Part shown: piece after piece, positions 34,959 through 45,190 of the stretch | How positions within the stretch are numbered: position 1 is the first letter of the stretch | How the letters are laid out: each line of letters opens with the position of its first letter | NCBI GenBank assembly: GCA_021018815.1 | Contig: JAITYX010000003.1 | Location: 8,554,501-8,618,500, forward strand | Direction of reading: 5' to 3' | Length of the DNA: 64,000 bases | Source: Talinum fruticosum | Taxonomy: Eukaryota; Streptophyta; Magnoliopsida; Caryophyllales; Talinaceae | The notes under the pieces: model-generated | Seen by the model: the letters and a program-made list of their open reading frames with translations, nothing else | Told to the model about the DNA's origin: nothing | Databases searched by the model: none | Translations under genes and position numbers: made by a program

Positions 34959-36426
34959 TGAAGGTTTGCTCGGGAGAGTCTCGAGTCACCCTAGAGGGGG
35001 TGAATAGGGTGATGGAGGATTTTCGATGAAAATCAAACTCTTTTGCCAAAGTAAAGACATAAACAGATTCTCGAGTCTAAAACAAGGTCGACAAGTATGA
35101 ACTCGGAATCTTAGTAATAAGTAAGGAAGCATATTAAATCTGCAGTGAGAAAATGATCGATCGAACCTGAGTTGCTCCCTTAGACAACTCTTTACAAGTT
35201 TTTCCTAGACTCGAAATTCCCTTATCCGATCTAGTACTTCCTAGCTGAGATAACCCTTACAGCTATGGACAACTAAGTTGAGTTAACCCTTATTGCTCAG
35301 TCAAGGGATCTTACTTAGAGAGTAAGAAAGTGTTTGTAACTAAGTACAAGACCTTACAACTCGTAAAGTAATGAATTACATAGTAGGAGTTGTAAGTAAA
35401 AGATTGAGAAAGAATACAACGAGTTTGCTCAAGTACGTGTATTAACAATAGGTTCGGCAATCTTCAAGTCTTGTGAGTTGGCTTCTATTTATAGATGACC
35501 AAGCAGCATAGCCGTTATCTCCAACTTCGATGGGAAGTCCCTTGTGACCGTTCTTCGAACTTTCCGAGTCACTTAGAAAGTATCCGTTGTGATATGAACG
35601 TTGGGCAATGGTTCTTAACTCTCTTAGAAGTCCCAAAACCACTCGGCGGTGTCTTGAAGGATAAGCTGGAAACCACCGTTAAGCTTGGCATTTCGGTTTT
35701 CCCGATTTGGAAACAAACAGCCCTAAAACAATCTTCCGGGGCTAGGTCGGAGAAGGGGAAAAGCCATGTCTCGCTGGTGATTTGACGTTTTGAAGCCTAG
35801 GTTACTTTTATATTTCAAAAAGTGTATCCTCGTTTGAATAACCTACAAAAGTAAATCAATTTTGGTTCTCAAAGTATAAAATACTTTGGTCCAAGATTAG
35901 ACACACATAATAATATTATTAAGATAATTAAGCAACTAATTATCCGAGTCGGAAAAGGAATGGAATTTTCGAGTCTAATATCCATGAAACTCAAAATTCC
36001 ATCCGAGTTAGTCTAAGCAAGAATCAAGTTATACAACGAATATCGAGTGAAACAAACTTGATCTAGACTAAGCATGTTCGGACTAGAAGGGCCGACTACA
36101 ACGGAATAGGACTATAACATGAAGTCGGACCTAAGTGCGGTTGAGCGAAATACTAGTCAATTCAACATGCGATATTTCTAAGTGATGAGGGACTCAAAGC
36201 CGAGTGAGACAAGCGTGAGTACATATCTCTTTTCCGAGTCACTTAGAGACAAGCAAAAGTACATGAAGTAAATGCCATATCACTTAGAGAAGATACTATA
36301 TCACTCAAAAAAGTTTCTAAGGTACGAGAGAATGCCTTGGACTCAAAACTCTATAAGTGAGAAATTCTTATACCTGATTCCTTTGTTGGAACTCGGAAAA
36401 GTGCGGAGCAGATGTCCGAGTCTTTA
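34959..36426 (-). repeat. 5' LTR of SIRE-like element B (right)
   Basis: 1468 bp from TGAAGG to GAGTCTTTA. TATA-like box at 35485-35494 (minus). Relative to the left LTR it lacks about 130 bp at about 35153-35160 (the left copy has the extra segment at roughly 25735-25870). Confidence 0.9.
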
Positions 36427-37228
36427 GAGCTCAAAGATACTCCGGTTAATTATGAAAACTCATCCTCCGATTCTAAAGACAATGGTCTTTATGAATTAGA
36501 AAGTAATTCAAGTGATTATTCATTAGGAATTGAATTATCCAGAATTTGTTACAAATGTATCAATATGATTAATACTACTAAAAATAAAAAAAAATTTATT
36601 AGATTTAATTGAACAAATTCAAGATCCAGAACTAAGAAAAGAATATTTAGAAAAACTTAAAAGTATTTTAATAAAAGAAGATTTATTAAAAGTTACTCCT
36701 CCTAATTTCAATATTAATAAAATATTTGAGAAATATGATACTCCAAATATTTTAAAGGTAGTTAATATTGAAGACTTAAAAAGGAAGTCAATAATCTTAA
36801 AGAACAAATTAAAGAGATTAATAAAAATTTATGTTCCCTTCAAACTAAAGACTTAGAATTAGAAACAAGAATATCATTAATTGAAAATAAATCAAGGTCT
36901 TCAAATATTAATGAAGACATTCCAAGTTCTTCTAATCAACAATTTATTTCTACAATTAATCATATTAATTATCAAAAATGGTATATTTATATTACTCTAA
37001 AAATTAATTATGACTTTAAACTCAATACTATGACTCTACTTGATAGTGGCGGAGATCAAAATTGTATTAAAGAAGGATTAATTCCATCGAAGTTTTATGA
37101 AAAAACTAAAAACGTCTTTATAGTGCTAATGGAATAGCACTACAAATTAAATATAAATTATCAAATGCTTATATTTGTAATCAAGGTTATTGTTTCAAAA
37201 ACACCTTTGTCCTTGTTAAGGACATAAG
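36427..37228 (+). pseudogene. EPRV copy 1: coat C-terminal linker and protease start
   Basis: Virus copy 1 resumes right after the GAGCT duplication. It encodes the lysine/asparagine-rich, coiled-coil-like linker (LKEQIKEINKNL-type heptads, 36780-36900) and the start of the retropepsin with an intact active-site LLDSGGDQN (DSG codons 37042-37050). In copies 2 and 3 the same place carries a frameshift. A frame change near 37110-37135 breaks copy 1 as well. It ends at ATAAG (37224-37228), where a solo LTR is inserted. Confidence 0.82.
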
Positions 37229-39992
37229 TGTGAGACCCGGAATTTTAAGTAGATTAATTTTATAGTTAAATTAAGCTAAGTATTTTTACGTAAATCTATT
37301 TTATGTGATTATTATGTGCTTGCGTGTTTATATAACTTAATTAATAAAGGGTAGTGCTCGTTTCTTTCTCGTTAACGAAATAGAGACCCGGGTAGACCTA
37401 TGCTTAACTATCCCTATTGAAATAAGATAAAAAGATAATTAAGAGGAGGTTTAGTGTACTCGCTACAGCAGGTGCTGGCTGCACCTGATGAAGCCACCGA
37501 AAAAAGGGAAAGAATGGAGCAAAGGAAAAAGGAAAGAAGGGGGACTGGACAGAACCGGGGAACGAAAGAGAGAGAGAGAGAGCTCGAGTGAGAGAGACAG
37601 AGTGAGCGGGATAGGGCAAGCGAGAGCAAGGAAAGCCACCGGAGGCCGGCGGGCTCCACGGCAAACAAAGGTGAGACGGTCGACGAACGCGAGGGACAGC
37701 CAGGGTCGAAGGAAAGGGCGAAACCGACGCCGTGGAAAGGGAAGCGAACGCGAGGGCCGAGGGAGGCAGCCGGTGAACGTGGGACCGTGACCGGCGACGG
37801 TATCGAGGCACGTAAGAGGGCGGCGGGAACCGAGGCTAGCGAGCAGGGGAAAAGGAACGAAAGAAGGAAGTAAACCGGGGAGCTCGAATCTCATAAAACC
37901 AAGCAAACCGTCAATCCTCGAATCGAGGTGGGTAGTCTTATACTCTAAACTATTAGTAATTTCGAAACCCAAATGAGTTTGTTGTGATTATTGAATGTAT
38001 ATGTGATAGAACGAAGCTAGGAAACTGTTAGAACCGAAGCAGAGTTATGAGTAAATCGAAAGGAATTGTTGAGTCCGAATCGAAACCGAAAGGAGCTTAG
38101 TAGTTAGTTAGAGCTGAGATGAGATGCTGAAAATATTAGGCTGTGTAGGTATAAAGAATATGGTGACGATCTCAAATGGCACTTAGGGACAAGAAGTGGT
38201 AAATTGGGAGTAAATTACAAATCGATGTTTCGGTTAAACCATAGAGACTTCCTAAGTTCTTGCACTCGGAAGATAACGATGCATATTGGGAAATAATGAT
38301 TTGAGTATAAAGGAGGGACATGACTTTATCTTGATTAAGGCATAATTGAGGTAGAGAAATAGCGAGTTGGGAATTCTAAGGTTAGAACGAGTTTAGAACG
38401 TATCTCGGTCTTTGGGATGAAATCAAGTTTGAAGTTAAGCACAGCGAAAGGGACTTAAGCGATAAAGTGAGAGCAAGAGTCGTGTGGCTGAATACGGGCA
38501 AAGGAAGTTGAGTTATAAAGTAGAAGCGTAAAATGAGTAAGTGAGGCAAAAGGCAATGAATGGTGACGAATTTGAAACGTAACTTAAGTGATATGTACTT
38601 GTGGTTATTGTGGCTCGGAAAATGGAGATAATCGTATTAAATTGATGAATTGAGAAAGGCATAGTTAGAAAAAGAGTTGGGAATGATTGCTTGCATTGAA
38701 TGGTGACTATTTGTGCTATGTGTTTGCTTTATGTGATGCTCAAAAGTAGTTTCGAAAGAAGTTTTGTGTTTTACGTGAAACGACCCTTGAATGCGATTTC
38801 TGTGAAATATCTTTCAAACGTGATTCTATTCTAAAGAAGCAAATTTGATTTGAGAAAGTGAATTTATAAGGGTGACACGTGGTGTCCTTGATACTAAATC
38901 GATTGAGAAAGTTGTGAAGTGAACGTGATGAATGAATATATGCAAATTGTTTTGAATCGACTGGGTACGGATCGTTTAGCATACCGAAGGGTTCGAACCG
39001 GGAACGCCCAGCTAGAGACTTCGAGGGAAGGGTTCTAACAGGGGTCCTGTAGAGGCAAGATGCCCGCTCCGAGACTTCCTAGAAGAGAGGTCCTGGGAGC
39101 CTTTTTGTCGTGGTCGCGCCCGAATTAAAGAAGTGCTAGTTCGAGTCCTCGAAGGTCTAGAATGTTGATTCAATCCCAAAAGAATTGTTCATGTATGTGA
39201 AATCGTGCTTTTAAATGATTAAAAGAGTTCCGATCTTTCCACTCGCAAGAGATTTCATTGAAAGTATATAGATTTGTATTACATCATTATGCTTTCGCAT
39301 ATTTCATTATTATGAGTATTATGTGTAAAGAATTTCCATTTTAAGGGTGTAAGACTCCGGTGAGCCCGTGGTTTATTGCTCACCCCCACAAATTCCCCTT
39401 TTTCCCCTCCCAGTTGCAGGTACTCCTTGATATGCTTGGCTGGAATGCTTGACTTGGATGGTGACCGCAAGATGGAGTTGGTTCTTGTATTTTCACGTTT
39501 GACATGCTGTATATTTAGTTACTTATGTAAATAGACGGTATTGTATATTAAATTAGATGTGTATACGGAGACTTGAACTAGTAGCTCGACAAGCTAGAGA
39601 TTTCCTTGCTGTAGCAATTTTGATCTCAAGTGGTTGTAAATCTAGTTTTTGCTGAGTTCGTGACTTGGGTTGTAAACTAGTTTGGAATGTGAAGTTTTGT
39701 GGTTGCGAATATACTCCGGTGTGTGGCCGTTGAGTTGTGTACTGCGAGTGTATGGCTCGTGGAGTTTTATTGTGACTTTTATGCAGGTTTTAAGACTTTT
39801 AGCCTATTGGTTGGGCCATAGTTCAAACAGAACTCGCCAAATTTTTTGGTAACTTCTAACCCTTGGGAAGAATTTCATTTCTTACCCTTAAGTTGGATTA
39901 AGATAGCTAAGTCAACACCCGAGTGAGCCTTGGGAGGTCCTTTGAGAAACTCGGCGGTGTAATACTCCTAGGGTGGGTTTTGAGGTGTTATA
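37229..39992 (+). repeat. Solo LTR of a Tekay/Del-type element, inserted in EPRV copy 1
   Basis: 2764 bp in plus orientation, from TGTGAGACCCGG to GGTGTTATA, flanked by ATAAG (37224-37228 and 39993-39997). Both termini match the Tekay-type LTRs at 4737-12517 (CCTAGGGTGGGTTTTGAGGTGTTA near the end), though the interior is diverged, so it is a related subfamily. The flanking virus sequence is continuous across the insertion. GC-rich frames inside (37404-37972) are not genes. Confidence 0.9.
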
Positions 39993-39997
39993 ATAAG

Positions 39998-40243
39998 TCA
40001 AGATCTCATTTTAGGTACCCTTTTATTGCTCAAATTTATCCTTTTCAAGCTCATCAATTTGGTGTCCATACCAAAATCTTTGGAAAATGTATTTCTTTTA
40101 AATTTATATCTTCAATAATTTCGAAGATTTATCTTTCGAAAGCATTTCTCAAATTAATGTTATTAACAAAGATTTCTTCTTTTCAGCTCTCAATATGAAT
40201 CCGTAAGAAAAGAAAGAAAGAAACATTCAAACTGCTCAACATT
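39998..40243 (+). pseudogene. EPRV copy 1: protease end joined to non-pol sequence
   Basis: The first 105 bp match the end of the protease region of copies 2 and 3 (about 45955-46070). At about 40100 the match stops; the reverse transcriptase and RNase H regions that follow in the other copies are absent. The next 130 bp are AT-rich with a pyrimidine-rich run ending in CAG (about 40167-40180), resembling a 3' splice site, followed by a four-codon mini-ORF (40195-40206) and then the second ORF. Confidence 0.65.
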
Positions 40244-41358
40244 ATGCTCTCAAAACAATTTCACCAGACTTATTCTCAATACTCAATCCTCGTATCGAAT
40301 TCATTCCAAGCCTTACCTACTCAAGAATTTCCTCCTTTGTCTTACGCTCAAGTTTCTTCAAAATTTCAAAAACCTTCAATATTAAATTCCTCCTTTGACT
40401 CCAAATACCTTACAAAACCTAATATAGAGCATGTTCTTTATACAAAGTTCAGGCAACCTCAATCCCTCTCTACACTCAATGAATTAGTTAAAAATGTATT
40501 CATACCTGAATGCTACATTATTAATCATAATCCTCTTAAAACCAAAACCTTTTATGAGCTTATTCTGGTTGGTTCAAAATCGGCTGAAATCCAAGCATAT
40601 TCCAAATCGTACTAATCCCAATCAAATAGCGTACTCAAAACTCAGAATTCTTAAAGTACTTACTGGAAAAGATTTCCCTACTAGGCATACAATCAAACAA
40701 TTTTCTATACCATTCAATTTACCAGGTTATAATTATGTAGACTATGAAAAAGCCCGGTACTACACATTCTATTTTCGACCCTTCAATCATTCATGGTTCA
40801 TTAGTTTTGATATAAGAAATGAAACTCAATTCCCCATTTGGTTCTACGAATGGTGGTTAACCATGGGAGCTACTCAAGAGATATGGCCGGAAGAGGTCAA
40901 AAACATTACAAGCAGCTTATTCCAACACTTCAAATATCAGTCCCGATCTCAAGGAAATATCATTCCATAAAAATATGGGTTTCCTTGGATCCTATATTGG
41001 TCATTTTCTATTACTCAATATTACAAGCTCCCAGCATCATATTCATTGGTAAGCGAATTCAAAATTAAGTGGTGGGACAAGTTCAATATCCAGCCGCCTT
41101 AGGGATTAAGTCGGCTCCATCAACTCAACTAGCGCCTCCTACCCCACGAAGCAAGAAAAGAATTCAAAAGGGAAAGAGAAAATTCATGATGAAGAAATTT
41201 AGTTACTCAAGCAAGAACTTAAGCTACTCAAGAAACAAGCACCAGCGATTACTCCCGAAGACAAGTACAAATTCAGCTGATTTTTTAGGATCTATTCAAT
41301 CGATTATGATCCTTTTGATGGGCCTTGTGCCCAAGATCCATATAGCATATAACCCTTA
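40244..41358 (+). pseudogene. EPRV copy 1: second ORF (ORF2-like), function unknown
   Basis: A coding region not present in full in copies 2 and 3. Frame 1 (40244-40615, 123 codons) starts MLSKQFHQTYSQYS and is serine/proline-rich; a frame change near 40590 leads to 40494-40970, which has a dense aromatic block (YYTFYFRPFNHSWF, FYEWWLTMG). After another change, 40972-41095 carries a conserved-looking tryptophan-rich block: FPWILYW and FKIKWWDKF. A hydrophilic, proline/lysine-rich tail and a DPFDGPC motif end it near 41351. Its place after the polyprotein suggests the second ORF reported in florendoviruses, whose role is unknown. I see no enzyme motif. Confidence 0.6.
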
Positions 41359-42330
41359 AAGGTTATTAAAAAATAATAATAATTTTATTTCTAACGAATT
41401 TTCTCGCAGGTTTTTGTTTCGAGTGAAATTTCATATTTCACTTCTCAAAATCCCCGGAACGAAGTGGTCGTTATCGTTCACCTAGTATGCATGGAGGACA
41501 TTTACTATTCATTCATGAGGAGACAATCAAGTATTTGAGATGACATTACTCAATACTACCATGTGATGAAATGATTATCAATGTCATGGCTACTACTTTC
41601 CACTCAAGCATTGTAGGCAAAATAATTCAAGTTACTTGTTCAAGATATGGTGATTCATCAACTACTATTCATACTTTCAGATCCAATCAATACTGTTCCA
41701 ATAATTCAACATTGTCGGAAGATACTTTCAAGATTATGATTCCATTCCAATCGGACATCTTCAACCGTTCAAGTCTTACTTAGCAATTCAAGATTGTATT
41801 CTATAAATATGTATTCATAACTTCAATAGAGGGTAGAACTCATCACTGAGAAAACACTTGCCTTTAGCAATCACTTGTAAACACTCCCCTTATCCTCTCA
41901 ATCTCTATCCAACCCCTCTCTCCCGAGAGCTTATATTTCAAATTATTGTACAAGTTTCTTTTCATTCAATGAAAGAAAGGAAGTTTTGATTCATCTTTGT
42001 TCATTTCAATTACACTTTATTTAATTATTTCAATTTATTGTTTCATCTTTTGTTTTGAAAATCAATTCGTTAAATTAATTTGTCACTCTCCCTTCCCTCG
42101 CTACTCAACCATACCCAGTCCCCGAGCTACTTCCCAAGCTCTAGATCGGCTCTGTCTCCCATTGATATCAGAGCCAAGTTTGTCTATTTAGTTGGTTGTT
42201 ACGCCATAGCTAGCATTGGTCAACCGTTGGTCGAGTCCCATGTTAACCATTGGTCAACAAGTGTGAGGTAGTCCTGGTGGTCCCGATAGTGTGTGCATAA
42301 TTCCTAACTAGATATTCAAGGGTAACTTAG
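41359..42330 (+). promoter_or_regulatory. EPRV intergenic region/leader 1 (promoter, PBS)
   Basis: Non-coding region between copy 1 and copy 2. It has a TATA box (CTATAAATAT, 41801-41810), a pyrimidine-rich leader (41880-41935), possible poly-A signals and a tRNA-iMet-type primer-binding site (TGATATCAGAGCCA, 42163-42176, one mismatch from TGGTATCAGAGCCA). After the PBS the word TTGGTCAAC or a close variant recurs (about 42216-42258); its reverse strand contains TTGACC, a W-box core. It ends at the movement-protein start codon 42331. Confidence 0.7.
42163..42176 (+). other. EPRV primer-binding site 1
   Basis: TGATATCAGAGCCA; near match to the 3' end complement of initiator tRNA-Met, the minus-strand primer in Caulimoviridae. 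Confidence 0.75.
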
Positions 42331-43260
42331 ATGGCCTCTTGGCTTCGAGATCATCTAAGTTTAGGTAGTAGTAAGAGTACTAATGTGGTTAGTAGCAAAG
42401 AAGTTAGTTGTCAAGTTGATTTCTCAAATTGGTCTATTCCAAAACAAAAGATAGAAACTATCTATCAAATGGGAAAGTTTGATTTCAATACTGCGTTTTC
42501 AATAAAAGATCATGAAGAAACATTTAGTTTAGATGAAGAATTCCAAACTATCAAGTTATTATCAAACATCTCTATTAAAAATATAAAGAAAAATATAGAT
42601 ATATTTATTTTGGTATGATTCAAATAGCTCTTAAACCTTTAAAAAGATTAGGATTAGATTGTCCTATATTCATGTCTCTTAGAGACAATAGATTAATTCG
42701 TTATAAAGATTCATTATTAGCTATGATTCAAACAAATATATGTAATGGTCCTATTTATTTCAATTATTGTCCAAATTATTCAGTAGATCTAAATGATCCT
42801 TGGATCATGGATACATTAATTTAGATATTCATTTACCAAATGATTCAAAAGTACAATTTAGAGAACTTTCAAGAAATTTTGCTATTACTTATAGAATTTA
42901 TTTCAAGCTATTATCTTCTCAACTTAATCCAAAGTGTTTACTAAAGCCTTCTCTAAATGAGACAATTTTATTAAAAATTGAGTCTGAAAATATTTCAACT
43001 TTTACTCCTAAATTATTAAAATGGAATGAAATAACTATTCCTCAAGAATTTATTATTCAAAATATTAAGTCTCCTAGGAATATTGTTCAAAAGAATATTC
43101 AACAAGTAATTGAAGAGCCCGATGGCAGAATATTAATAAGATTTAATTCTACAAATGAAAGAACAAATTCTTCAAGACTTTCTGAAATAAGAGATCTTCC
43201 TCGATCTCTTTTTCTATGCCTTCAAGGTCTACTAATTATGATTACTTAAAAGATAATCAA
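42331..43260 (+). pseudogene. EPRV copy 2: movement protein (broken)
   Basis: 30K-type movement-protein region of a Caulimoviridae relic, starting MASWLRDHLSLGSS. In intact viruses this protein widens plasmodesmata for cell-to-cell spread. The frame is open to 42618, shifts (42615-42824), shifts again (42800-43249) and so lacks a continuous product; copy 3 has the equivalent frame intact for 243 codons. One visible break is a one-base length difference from copy 3 in a T-run near 42822. The C-terminal part leads into a serine-rich linker. Confidence 0.85.
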
Positions 43261-45190
43261 GAAGAAGAGTCTCCTTCCTCAAAAATCTATTACAAATCAC
43301 CTATAGCGAGAACCAATTGAAGAAGATAATTCATCAATAGGTTCACCTACTCATTCAGCTATGCAACCTCCTTCATATTCTTCTATTAATTTTATTTCAA
43401 AACCTTTTAAAATTAATAAAGAAGATTTAAGAGAAGATTTTGATTCAATTGAGAATAGAGATAAAAAAGAATGGTTTTTATCTCATTTTGATTTAAAAGC
43501 TCAAGCATTCATAAGGCAAAAATGGTATTCGTTAATGGAAAGAATTGAATGCAATATTCTATTCTTTACATGGTGGACCATGTTTGCTTTAGAAAATAAT
43601 CTACCAGATCCTCATGGTATTAAAGAAATTAATACTAATCAAAATCTTAATAAAAAATGGACTTTATCAAATGGAAAAATATTTACATCAATAACTCCTC
43701 CTTTACAAGAGGTTTTGTTCTCTTCGGATCAAAGTCATATTCCTGTTGCTCCATTCAAAATAGGAAGAAACGATCCGGATGATTCTCAAATAGCCTTAAA
43801 AGATATTGAAAAGGTTTATAATCAAACTAATTATATTAATCAAGGTTTACATACAGTTTCTCAACAAATTAATATGGTCTCTACTCAAATAGAAGTAATA
43901 TCCAAAAAGAAAGATATTGACTTATTATCAAAAAAATTAGAAAGTCTAGATTTAAATAGAGATTCAACAAAACTAGGATTCCTAAATGATATTTCATCCC
44001 CTCTCATTAAATTTAATAAGAATAAAAATTTAGAAATTCCAGATAGCCCATTAATTAAAAAAATATATGAAAAACTAAAACAAGGAGCTAGTTCAAGTAA
44101 TACTCTTAATGTTTTAGACATCTTTCAAGAAGATCAAGAAATAACTAATATTAATAAAATCTTCAATAAAAAGAAATTCCTTATTATTCTAGAAGCACTC
44201 CTCCGGATCTTCAACTTGAATCAATAAAATCAGTAGTTACGTAGCTTTTGACGGTGGTTCTATCTATGAATGGAATTTAGATGGAAAATCCAAACATGAA
44301 GCATTAATTATTCTTCATAGGATGATGATGGCATATGCCGCCTACACATCCATAGGTGCTCCGAAACTCAAGCTTTTGATTTACTAATCTCATATTTCAC
44401 CGAATCATTAAAATCTTGGTGGGAAAATTACATGACAGACTGAAGAATGTCCGAGTATCAAAAATCATAAAGAAGTCAGTTTACACTTTAGTCCATACAA
44501 TAGTTGTCAATCTTCTAGGCACTCCAAAAGATATGTTAGGCGGTCAAGAAATTTCATTGACAAATCTAAGATGTCCTACTCTAGAAGATTACAATTGGTA
44601 TAAAGATATTTATTTCACATATCTATTAAAAAGACAAGATTGTCGACAACCTTATTGGAAGGAAAATTTCATTTCAGGATTACCAAATTTATTTTCTCAA
44701 AGGATATTGAATAAACTAAAAGAAATTACAGGTAAAGACCCAATTCCTTATGAACAAATCACATTCGGTCAATTACTAGAATTTATTAAAAAAGAGGGAA
44801 TTTCTTTATGCAATGAATTAAAACTACAAGCAAGATATTCAACGAGACAAGGTCGTTACATGAAAAGAGTTAGGATCCTTTTGTGAAGCTTTTTGACTTT
44901 AAAAATTGATGCTCCTTCTGTTCAAAAAAGAAGAACAAATCAAATTAATAAAAAGAAACAGCTTTAATCGCATTAATAATAATAATAATAAAACAAATAC
45001 AACTCCTAAGAAAAGTATTCCAAAAACGAAAACTACTAATCAAACTACTTGTTTCAAATGTGGCAAACCAGGTCATTATGCAAAGAATTGCAAAATTAAA
45101 GAAAAATTAAATGAAATTTGTGGTGATAACCACGAAATTCAAGAAAAGATTATTTCTTTATTTGAGCTCAAAGATACTCCAGCTTAATTC
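43261..45190 (+). pseudogene. EPRV copy 2: coat-protein region (broken)
   Basis: Continues the same polyprotein. Longest frame 43361-44227 (288 codons), with FFTWWTMFALENNLPDPHG and a lysine/asparagine-rich middle; after a break, 44416-44886 covers the capsid core (CRQPYWKENFISGLPNLFSQ), then 44906-45187 holds an asparagine run from an (AAT)n repeat and a complete CCHC knuckle (45050-45091) that would bind viral RNA. Large coat region with a C-terminal knuckle is typical of Caulimoviridae. Broken by at least four frame changes and stops. Confidence 0.85.

Larger units (their letters stand above)
25541..36426 (-). mobile_element. SIRE-like Ty1/copia element B, full length, with TSD
   Basis: A complete 10,886-bp element on the minus strand inserted in EPRV copy 1. 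Target duplication GAGCT at 25536-25540 and 36427-36431. Order in its own direction: 5' LTR, tRNA-iMet PBS, gag with CCHC knuckle, protease, integrase, reverse transcriptase, RNase H, an extra ORF region of about 2.7 kb, polypurine tract, 3' LTR. The order INT before RT defines copia; the large LTRs and extra 3' ORF fit the SIRE/Maximus lineage. All coding regions carry stops or frameshifts, so it is not autonomous, though pol is collinear and well preserved. Confidence 0.92.
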
